Origin: Agaricus subrufescens
Lineage: Eukaryota; Basidiomycota; Agaricomycetes; Agaricales; Agaricaceae
DNA length: 64,000 bases
Assembly: GCA_029945375.1 (NCBI GenBank)
Contig: CM057058.1
Coordinates: 2,976,001 to 3,040,000 of the forward strand
Direction of reading: 5' to 3'
Made by a program: the position numbers and the translations under genes. Positions 31,596 to 40,286 of the stretch are shown piece by piece. Below the pieces are notes generated by a model. It did not search any database, was not told the DNA's origin, and worked only from the letters and a program-made list of their open reading frames with translations. Positions within the stretch are counted from its first letter, which is position 1; each line of letters begins with the position of its first letter.

Positions 31596-31640
31596 TCAGC
31601 ATGCTTAAGACGGCTGACCCACTCTTCCCTCAACTTCAAG

Positions 31641-32676
31641 ATGTCGCAACCACCCATCCTGTTGTATACGTGTGCCACACCAAATGGACACCCTATTTCA
31701 ATTCATCTCGAAGAATTGAAGGCACTTTATCCTGCTTTCGGTGGTTATGAGTGCGTGATTCAAAGATATATAATAATCCACTACTAAAATATACCAGGGC
31801 TAAGAACATAGCGATCAGCACGAATGTTCAAAAGGTATGCTCGGTCAGTCAATTATTCAAGCTGCAGTGAACACAACAATGCTTGTAGGAGGACTGGTTC
31901 ATCAAACTCAACCCTAACGGTCGTATTCCTACTATCGTCGATCGATCGCGCAATAATTTCAATGTATTCGAAACATCGGCCATCATGTTGTATCTATCGC
32001 AACATTACGATCCCGAGTTCAAATTTTGGTTCGATCCGGTCAATGATGTTGACAATTATAGCGAGATGCTCCAATGGATTTTCTTTGCAGTATGTCAGTC
32101 ATTATTCATGCGGCACCTTTCCAACAGAACTTGGTTTAGCACGGCGGTATCGGCCCGATGCAAGGTCAAGGTACGTGGTTAGCTCGGTATATCAAAATGA
32201 ATTCGACGTTGATTGCGCAATAGCCAACCACTTCGTCATGTTTGCACCTGAACAGATTCCCTACGCCAAAAATCGTACGTGAAAATGGCCTGGTCATTGA
32301 GATAAACTGCCTCAACTTTCCTCAGGTTATATCAATGAAACGAAGAGACTGTACGGTGTACTAGAGATCCGTCTCAAGGATCGTGATTATCTCGCTGGGT
32401 CTGGCCGTGGCAAATACTCGGTGGCAGATCTCAAGACATTCGCATGGTGAGTTTTACCCCATACATTTAAGGTACCGAACAACGAATATCTACATGCGTC
32501 TCGCAGGGTCCGTCTTCACGCGAAATCTATCACCCCAACTCTCGACGAGTGGCCAGCTGTCAAGGTAGAATCTTATACATTCCGGAGGTATTCTTGAGCT
32601 GACAAACATTTATCAGGCGTGGGTTGAGAGAATCGAGCAGCGACCCGGAACAGTGGCTGGATTGAAGGTTCCGTAG
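31641..32676 (+). CDS. Ure2p-like glutathione S-transferase, copy 1
   Basis: A predicted cytosolic glutathione transferase of the Ure2p-like class, expanded in wood- and litter-decaying fungi for detoxification. The N-terminal thioredoxin fold begins [20 protein letters not shown], where the Asn of TPNG is the usual glutathione-activating residue, then [17 protein letters not shown]. Exon 3 carries [20 protein letters not shown] (cis-Pro of NGRIPT) and [18 protein letters not shown] (ES/TS glutathione contact). The helical domain has [58 protein letters not shown] and [20 protein letters not shown]. Seven introns of 40-70 nt, in the same places as in copies 2 and 3, are needed. Stop TAG is 32674-32676. 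About 225 residues, full-length. The frame is intact throughout. Confidence 0.9.
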
Positions 32677-33413
32677 CAATTAATACGTGGACGAATGTAA
32701 TTTAAGAGAATACTCGTTTCCAATCAGAGTAGTCGCGAAAGATTTACCGGCCCGATCTCAGTTTGAGTGCTTCTTATCAACCATTCTCACCAGCTGTGAG
32801 AGTACTGATTCAATGCGGTTACCTTGTATGACTAAAGAGGCGCGCGAGGATTGATTAGTATCTCAGCTCAATTCCAGCAGCGGCCAGGGTCCCGGCAGAA
32901 GCTGTCAGGCCTAATGTCAACGCTCTTAATACCTGGGGAATTCACTGCGTCCATTTGTTGACCGTGGTCGAAAATAGGTAGACAAACGGAATCTGCAGAA
33001 TACCTGGGTTGATAAACTCGCGTCCGCCCGGTATATTGTATTGCCATCTATTATTAGACCCAGGACGCTAGAGGAATAAGTAAAGTGCTTTTTAATGATT
33101 TCGTAACGTTATGATTCGGCGAAATGTTCAAGGACGGTGTCCGCTGTCTGGTAATACTTCGTGCAAAGACTCATTAATAGCCTGTAGCAGCACTGACAAC
33201 CAATATGTTCTTCCTCGTCCTTCGTACTATACCCTCGTCGTACAATGACTGATCTCACAGACGGCCTGATCATATAGACAAGACATCCCCGAATGCCGAA
33301 GTCCGAGCAAAGCAACTTGGTTAGTAATGGGGAAGAGACGGCCAATAAGGTCTCTGGGATTCAAAGACATAAGCTTTACTTCTCACGCGTTGTATCAGAC
33401 GAAGTGCTTCTGT
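32677..33413. other. Gene-free spacer between GST copies 1 and 2
   Basis: About 740 bases without a supported gene. The longest open frame is a 78-codon minus-strand frame at 33109-33345 without a domain. The spacer ends where the PET191-derived relic begins at about 33414. I see no repeat array or mobile element. Confidence 0.4.
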
Positions 33414-33473
33414 GGCAATATCCCCGCTGAAAGTTCCAACTTGCTCCGAAAGACAACTGTTGGTTCAGAGCAG
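33414..33473 (+). repeat. Relic of the PET191 3' exon upstream of GST copy 2
   Basis: This stretch aligns with the end of the PET191 coding sequence (about 29847-29905). It starts with the same GGCAATATC, shares TTGCTCCGAAAGA against TTACTCCGAAAGA, and shares GGTTCAGAGCA against GGTTCGGAGCA. Small indels destroy the PET191 frame. PET191's earlier exon is not present, so the copy is a fragment carried along with the GST duplication. Confidence 0.7.
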
Positions 33474-33659
33474 ACAACATAAAAGGCCCAACATGCCGTC
33501 ATTTCCTCGCATTCTCAATCCATATGTTTTTATCCTTACTAATTATCAAAGCTTCTCCCCACATTGTACCCGTCATCGGAGTAAGTTTCTGGCACCCGGT
33601 TCAAGCACGCAATCTGCGCCATTCTGGGAGTTGACTAAGTATGGACATGGGAGAGGTTT

Positions 33660-33746
33660 GCTGAACAATCAACTTCTTTTACTTACTCTGCAAGAGTATC
33701 TTGCGGGAACTCTGCTCATACGGGGAGATGTTTAGGGCTATATAGG
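33660..33746 (+). promoter_or_regulatory. Promoter of GST copy 2
   Basis: GCTGAACAATCAAC at 33660-33673 is 110-123 bases upstream of the ATG, and CTATATAGG ends at 33746, about 37 bases upstream. Both elements match those of copies 1 and 3 in order and spacing although the surrounding sequence has diverged. Confidence 0.55.
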
Positions 33747-33782
33747 TCGGCATGTTGTCGGTGCGCGAGTCTACAACTTAAA

Positions 33783-34822
33783 ATGTCGCAAGCACCTGTA
33801 GTTTTGTATACGTCTACCACCCCAAATGGCTACCCTATCTCGATTCATCTTGAGGAACTGAAGGCTGCCTACCCCTCATTCGGTGGCTACGAGTGCGTAA
33901 TTCAATAATACGATATATTTTGTCGCTAAAATGAAGCAGGGTCAAGAGTGTTTCACTCAACAAAAATGTTCAGAAAGTACGTCCTAAGGCAGACTCCAGA
34001 TGTTATACGCCACGAATAACACCTCGCGTAGGAAGACTGGTTCATCAAGCTCAACCCGAATGGACGTATACCAACTATTGTCGACCGGTCACGCAATGAT
34101 TTCAGTGTATTTGAAACTTCGGCTATTTTGCTGTACCTATCACAACAATATGATCCGGAATTCAAGTTCTGGTTCGATCCTGTCAACGATCCGGACAATT
34201 ATAGCGAAATGCTCCAATGGATTTTCTTTGCTGTAAGTCGGTGCCATTATTCACGTGTTGAGAAGTTAAACGAAAATGGATTTAGCACGGTGGAATTGGC
34301 CCAATGCAAGGCCAAGGTGTGTAGCTTGCTCGAAACCCAGAGGGTAACTTAGTACTGACTCATTGCGACAGCCAGCTTCTTTGAAATCTTTGCGACTGAA
34401 GATATCCCTTATGCCAAAACTCGTAAGTGAAAGCAATCTGGTCATAGGGACGGATTGCCTCATCTTTACACTCAGGATATATCAATGAAACGAAGAGGTT
34501 GTACGGCGTACTAGAAATTCGTCTCAAGGACCGTGACTACCTTGCTGGGCCTGGTCGTGGAAAATACTCGTTGGCTGATATCAAACCATTCCCATGGTAA
34601 GTTCTCTTGACATTGGCCTTGTGTCGGTAAATTTCTACATATTCTTCGCAGGGTCCGTATACACGCGAGAGTTATCACTCCTACTCTCGACGAATTCCCG
34701 AATGTCAAGGTAAAAATGATTTACAGATTCGAAAGCGACCGAAGCTGATATTCTTACAGGCATGGGTTGAGAGGCTTAACGCCCGGGCTGCATCAGTCAT
34801 TGGATTGAAGGTTCCGGAGTAA
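33783..34822 (+). CDS. Ure2p-like glutathione S-transferase, copy 2
   Basis: A second full-length Ure2p-like GST with the same exon plan as copy 1. It reads [168 protein letters not shown] and [18 protein letters not shown]. The TPNG Asn, the cis-Pro loop and the glutathione-contact FETS are retained, and all splice sites are canonical. Stop TAA is 34820-34822. It is closest to copy 1 in exons 3 to 6. Substrate preference is unknown. Confidence 0.9.
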
Positions 34823-36183
34823 TTATGGTACTTAATAGATAAACGGCTGTAGGTCGAGAGACTCGAGGGATTGTTGATAGCAAGCATAAATGGGTGGTCA
34901 TGTCAGAGCTGCTTGTAAAGTTATTAGTAGAATATATTCTCGTCTCTCCTCTATCGAGCTCGGTGAATTCTGAATGGGCATGATCAAGTTGATCGATTAG
35001 GGGGATCCCAAAAAGAGAATGAACACCGAAATGTCCGGTAAAACACTCCTCGTTCTATTTTGTGTTATTTCTGTGTTTAAAAGATGACACGTATATGATG
35101 TAGGCTGTCCAAACGTTTGTGCGCGATTTCACATGTCTAACATCTCCCGTAGTATGAAAACCTTCTGATTCCTTCGCTGAGAGGTAGTTCTGTCTGTTCT
35201 TAATTTAGATTATTGAACTCGGCCCTCGAATCGATCGATCGTTTATCGAGTAATTCAGTTTTATTCAATTCGATCAATTTATTTTTGTACTCCGCGCTAT
35301 GTCTCGACATGGAGAGACGGAGAGTGGATCTATAGCATTTTCGGCAGAATCAATGATACGCTTTTTATGCGCTGATTGGAGCATGGAGATGAAAGGCGAC
35401 TTACTGGCCACACTGATTTTACTGGTCAGTCGTCAGATGATGAGCTAAACCGTTCCTTCAAGACAGCTGTACATAATTATCGAAGCGAAAATTGTTATCA
35501 GTTTGACATGATGAATGAAGCGAGTAGATATTTCACATTGTGGTAGGGATTAGGTCCACCCTGGGACAACATTGCCCAGCCGCCACCTTACGGCCGTTGC
35601 TACTTTTGGCTATTCGATGCAGAACATTCATACCCTGGATGCTACAGTGTTAGTCCGGTGAAGCAAAAAAAAACAAGTACAATACGTGTGCTCTCAAAGC
35701 ACTGTCGGATTTTGCAGACTTTCCATCTACTCCGGGTAGGAACCATTGAGGATGTGGCAGATGTGGGCGACCGAAAAGGTCCTAGGCTGCGCTTAGGGTG
35801 GATCGGTTTGCTATCGATACACTTGGCAGTTGGAGCAGCCGCCTCATGTTTCGTTATTCCGGATCCACAACGCCTCTCAATCATGTGCCCGATGCTTCAG
35901 CCCTGAGGCACCGGGAAATGGAGAGAAGTTTATTTAAGCCACTCTTCCCTGAGGTTGTACACTTGACGAGATATTAGGTGATAGAGTAAGCGTATTGCGA
36001 TATTTACCTTGCTGACAGCGATGAAGGTAGCGGTACGGTGCTACCGAGACAGTTTGGTCCGCCCGAAACCATCCCATTATTAGCTTGAAACATCATGTGG
36101 ATGAGCTAGCAATAGCCTAGTTTTTTGACCTAAGAAAAACTTTGACATTCCATGGCACTGTTTGAATGTGGAGCGTTCCTGTG
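34823..36183. other. 1.36-kb spacer without a supported gene
   Basis: The longest gene-free stretch in the window. It contains a short ATCGATCG-rich patch near 35220-35280 and an 82-codon plus-strand frame at 35658-35906 that overlaps an 80-codon minus-strand frame; neither has recognisable features. No coding exon of a GST could be found in either direction by eye. It might hold an eroded element or an unannotated non-coding transcript, but there is no positive evidence. Confidence 0.4.
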
Positions 36184-36290
36184 GCTATCTGACCGGCTCG
36201 CAATTGCAGCTTGCTCCGAGAGATAATTCTAGATTGGAGCAGTCATCGACAGACCTTACCTGTTGTCGTATTCTGGAAGCATATATTGCC
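36184..36290 (+). repeat. Relic of the PET191 3' end upstream of GST copy 3
   Basis: The segment aligns with PET191 exon 2 and its 3' flank (about 29850-29955). Shared blocks include GGCTCGCAATTGCAG against GGCTCACAATTCCAG, CTCCGAGAGATAATTCT against CTCCGAAAGATAATTCT, and beyond the stop codon ACCTTAC followed by GTATTCTGGAAGCATAT against GTATTCTGGAAACATGT. The match extends past the PET191 stop, showing that non-coding flank was copied too. The frame is broken. Confidence 0.72.
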
Positions 36291-36405
36291 ATTTGTCTCT
36301 GCTTCTGACCACCTTGTACCCGCCATTCGGAGTAAAGACCTGATCATGGACCTCGTTAAAGTACGTCATGAGGAATCGTGTTGAAGTGTCGAAGCAAACG
36401 TGATT

Positions 36406-36487
36406 GCTGATCAATCAGCTTTTTTTCATGTCGTTCGCCTTCCGAACCAGTATTTGGCGCGGGCTGGACTCGTGCAGGATATATAGG
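36406..36487 (+). promoter_or_regulatory. Promoter of GST copy 3 (perfect palindrome plus TATA)
   Basis: GCTGATCAATCAGC at 36406-36419 is a perfect inverted repeat (GCTGAT, CA spacer, ATCAGC) about 120-133 bases before the ATG. TATATAGG is at 36480-36487, about 52 bases before the ATG. The GCTGA half-site is retained in copies 1 and 2 and in the relic at 30092. A dimeric transcription factor site is plausible. Confidence 0.55.
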
Positions 36488-36538
36488 CCACCATGCTATC
36501 GATCTTTCGCCAATTCATCCCTGCAATCTACAACAACA

Positions 36539-37584
36539 ATGTCGCAAGCACCTATCATGTTATACAGCTTTCCCACTCCAAATGGGATTCCTGTAACAAT
36601 TCACATCGAGGAACTGAAGGCTGCCTATCCTAACTTCGACTATGAGTGCGTAATTCAAAACTCTATCATAATTTGTTGCTCAAGTAGAGTAGGCTCAAGA
36701 TTATGGGACTCCGCAACCAGGAACAAAAGGTACGCCCTCTTGTTCAATCTTTCTGTGCCACCCTAAATGTAACGACTGGTGTAGGAGGACTGGTATATTA
36801 AACTCAATCCTAATGGTCGTATACCCACCATCGTCGACCGAGCCCGCAACAACTTCAGTGTATTTGAAACGTCGGCCATCATGTTATACTTGTCGCAACA
36901 CTACGACAAGGACTTCAAGTTTTGGTTTGATCCTAACAACGACCCGGACAACTACAGCAAGATGCTTCAATGGGTTTTCTTTGCGGTATGTGCCTTTGGA
37001 ATTATTCCTGTCACATACCATTCATTAGGGATTTGGTTTAGCATGGTGGCATAGGCCCAATGCAAGGCCAAGGTGTGTTACCCGATGGCCACGTCAACGG
37101 AATTTGACGCTGACGCGCCTAAATAGCTGAGCACTTTGTGTCCCATGCTACGGAGGATGTCCCCTACGCCAAAAATAGTAAGCCGAGACGGCCCTGTGAT
37201 CGAACAAAAGTGTCTGACCTTTAACAGGATACATCAATGAAACCAAGAGATTATACAATGTGCTAGAAATTGGTCTCAAGGACCGTGATTACCTCGCAGG
37301 ACCTGGTCGCGGAAAGTACTCGTTGGCAGATTTGAAGCCCTTCACATGGTGAGTATTTTTGAGTGTTTTGGCATAACGACGAATGACTGAATAATTCATA
37401 GGGTGCGTATTCACGCGCATACTCAGATCTCCGAAAATCTCGACGAATTCCCGAATGTCAAGGTATGGAGTTCTACGTCCAAAAAGGACCTTTCGTTCTG
37501 ACTGTATGTTTCCAGGCCTGGGCTCAAAGACTTGAAGAACGGCTTGGAACGAAGGCTGGCCTGAAGGCTGTTGGTGGCACCTAA
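36539..37584 (+). CDS. Ure2p-like glutathione S-transferase, copy 3
   Basis: A third full-length GST with the same intron positions, more diverged than copies 1 and 2. It reads [168 protein letters not shown] and [20 protein letters not shown]. Stop TAA is 37582-37584. The active-site Asn and cis-Pro loop are retained. It lacks the two Gly in GGYE (DYE instead) and has a Gly/Thr tail in place of LKVP(E). Its stop is 95 bases from the start of the next gene. Confidence 0.9.
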
Positions 37585-37678
37585 GCTTAGATGACTGTAG
37601 ATAGGTAGTTTTGTATATAGAGGGTAATTGGATAATTGATCGCAAGCACGGACAAGCAAGTAGTCAGCCAATGTCAGG

Positions 37679-38838
37679 ATGGCCATAAGTCAGACTCGTC
37701 CAATGTTGTCCCGGCATGCAGTCCGTGTCGCTGGCGTCCTGCGCTCGGACATAGCACCTGCCCGTTGGGTCCATGTCTCGAGAGCCATCCGCGATCCGTT
37801 CCCCGCGGCGGATGGAGGTCCACACTCTATCTCCCTCTCACATCCCCTCGATCCCTCAAACTCGACTGCACCATCTACCGGACCCCCGCCTTCGAACTCT
37901 CAGCCTAGAAATAACAATAAACCGCCGCCCCAATCTAATACGAATGATCAGTCTGTCAATTCAGGCGTCCCCGCTCCTTATATATACCCCACTCCGACCC
38001 GGCCGACATATACCAACCCTCCCTTCGATACCTATGCATTCTTCAAGGCTTTAGAAAAGTCCTTTCCCACTCCGACGGCCCAGAGTCTTATGCGTGCAAC
38101 TAGAGCACTGTTGGTGAATAGAATTGGTAAAGTGCGGACCGAGGCGCTGTCCGCAAAGGATCTGGACAACGTGAGTCTATGACCGGTGCTATATGCTCTC
38201 ATCCAACTCAAGATGTGTCTAGCAAGCTTATCTTTTCCGCGCTGCGTTGTCTGAACTTAGGACTGAGTTGTCAATGGTTATCAAGAATGAGTCTGCTGCT
38301 GTCAGTTCAGCCACTGCTACTCTTCGTCGGGATGTAGAGCGCTTAGACGTCAAGATGAAAGAGGACATTGATAATCTCAAACACGAGTATGTGCTTTATG
38401 TACCTTGCTCTGGAGTCCACTGCTTTATCTTGGTCATTGCAGAATTCAAATGGAATTGGACAGCAGGAAAAACGAGTCCAAGGCAGATCTTAAACAACAG
38501 GACATCGCTATTGAGGTATGCCGTCTTGCATCGTTATACTGCCGCCTCATATGCTCACGTTCACGCATTAGGAACTATTGAACAAAGCAATTGTTACCAT
38601 CAGCGATCTGCGCTCTATTGTTGAAGAGATCAAGTGGGAGAACATGCGACGAGCGGTTCGTAAGTAACATTTTCAACTCTGGCACGAATCTCGTTCATTC
38701 CTTGCAGTTACTTTAGCTGCATTTGTCGTAGTGACGATAATAGGCATGGAGATTCGGCCAAAACCCAAGCCAAAACACCCGCCCACTCCGAAAGAAACCA
38801 GTGCTCGGCAGGCCATCGAAACGGTAGAAGGGACATGA
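37679..38838 (+). CDS. Mitochondrial coiled-coil protein, MCUR1/Fmp32 family (DUF1640)
   Basis: A predicted inner-membrane protein of the CCDC90/MCUR1/Fmp32 family, linked to calcium uniporter regulation and cytochrome oxidase assembly. The N-terminus [20 protein letters not shown] is basic and Ser/Arg-rich, as in a mitochondrial presequence. A Pro/Asn-rich linker is followed by the DUF1640 signature [20 protein letters not shown] then [20 protein letters not shown]. Later exons make a coiled coil: [57 protein letters not shown] and [21 protein letters not shown] single hydrophobic segment ([16 protein letters not shown]) near the C-terminus would be the membrane anchor. Stop TGA is 38836-38838. 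It has five exons and normal length. Confidence 0.85.
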
Positions 38839-39006
38839 AGCAAAGAAGATATGAACGGATACTGCTGGTCAGCTTTGGGAACTTTGTGCTCTATTGTACT
38901 CATATTCACGACACAGCGCAAGCCTATACTTCACCATCATTTAGACGTTATTAGCATACTCCGTCGGATAAGATTAAAGGGTTAATTATAATAATTATAC
39001 AAACAT

Positions 39007-39609
39007 TTATTTAGTATTGAGTTTCTCCAAATCTGCTGCAAGCTTCTGTATGGCACTTGAGCTGACAACAGCTGTTCCGCTTGACTTGCTGGAAGGTGGT
39101 GAGGTGGTTGTTTTCGCAGTGTCTGCAGGGGCTTGCGTTGCATCGGTGCCAGTGTTGGGCGTTTTAGGGGTCGAATCGTCCTCGTCTTCGTCTTCCCAGT
39201 TTTCCCGTACCGGTTCCTCGTTCGCTGCATTAGCCCTCTTCTCATCCCTCTTCTCCTTGCGTTTGGCGTTTTTCTTAGCAGAACTTTTCTTGGGTTTTGC
39301 GGGCTCGGAGGCGGAAGGCGCAACCCAACCAACTATGTGACCTTTGGGCAAAGCAGTGGCATCCATCTGAGCTTGTTTGGTGCCCCTGAAGCGTTTGACA
39401 TCCTCCTGCGGGGTAAATCCTGGCCTGACTTTCATCTCCTTGCGTACACTGAGCGGGAGTAGGGGTGAATCGATGGGGATGTCGGGCCAGAATCATCACA
39501 CTTACGATCCATCAGGACGCCTGGATTGGGGGATTACACGCTCGAGCGTGTGTGGATCAACGATAATGCCAGCAGCCGATTTTTCTGGGTTGAGGGGTGG
39601 GCGGGACAT
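39007..39609 (-). CDS. PYM, partner of Y14 and Mago
   Basis: A small cytoplasmic protein that dissociates the exon junction complex from translating mRNA by binding the Mago-Y14 heterodimer. The start at 39609 gives MSRPPLNPEKSAAGIIVDPH and TLERVIPQSRRPDGS, then after an intron VRKEMKVRPGFTPQEDVKRF and RGTKQAQMDATALPKGHIVG. These are the two conserved N-terminal blocks of PYM (binding peptide and RPGFTPQEDVxxFRG). The rest is Lys/Glu/Ala-rich, with a final helix AIQKLAADLEKLNTK for the ribosome-binding side. The stop is at 39007-39009. About 180 residues. It is convergent with the MCUR1-like gene. Confidence 0.92.
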
Positions 39610-40286
39610 AGGGATGTAGAGGATATGAGTGGCTAGTAATCTTGAGAGAGTCGAGGCTGACTGAAGTACGTGATCGTCGGTATCAATGTGTTTGGTGTTT
39701 ATCAGTTGACGGCCGCATCAGCTCCTGACGCTCAGCGGAACATTGTCTCGTAAATTGTAATTTCGCAATGGCGTGCACAGTTATACTTTGCCAAATGCCC
39801 GTGTACTGTGTCACTTGTGCGGTATACGGCAGACACCCCTCATAATGATTGTGGATAGGCGTGAGAAGATGTTCAACTAAGTACTGCCTTCTATTCTCCT
39901 CTTGATTTGCCACCAAGCCCAGAGGCCAGACCGATTCCCTGTCAGATGCATCTCAGAATTCCCAAGACTGGTACTCGGAGACGATCCCGAAACTTCGACA
40001 CGCGTGGTGGCGGCTTTCTTTACGCGTTCACGGTTATAGAGTCTCCTGTTTAAGACGGCTAGCATGAGATCTACGTTCTTGTTCTCTGCCCTGTCGTAAT
40101 CTTCGGTTTATCGCGCCTTCTTTGGTTGTACTTAATGTCCGAGGGCCTTTTTCAGACTGTCAGAGCCTGGTACCAAGTTAATCCAACGTCTCGTTACTAA
40201 AATGGCTGGCTTTCTCTCTTCTTCCTCTCAGTTGGCCTTCTCACCAAGATTAGTCGCAACGAAATCTCGCTATCCAAAGAAGTTAT
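39610..40286. promoter_or_regulatory. Divergent intergenic region between PYM and the PKS gene
   Basis: About 675 bases between start codons. Short minus-strand frames (39683-39916, 39877-40065) have no features. An ATG at 40202 in good context opens a 97-codon frame that overlaps the PKS start in another frame; if it lies in the PKS mRNA it would be an upstream ORF. I could not identify a TATA box or a specific regulator site. Confidence 0.4.

Noticed and set aside
35658..35906. 82-codon frame in the GST block spacer as a small gene
   Set aside because: It overlaps a minus-strand frame of the same length, lacks a domain or splice context, and I see no evidence of selection.
36404..36660. 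Upstream extension of GST copy 3 at the ATG near 36404
   Set aside because: The frame runs through the promoter palindrome and the TATA box; the start at 36539 (MSQAPIM) matches the other copies.
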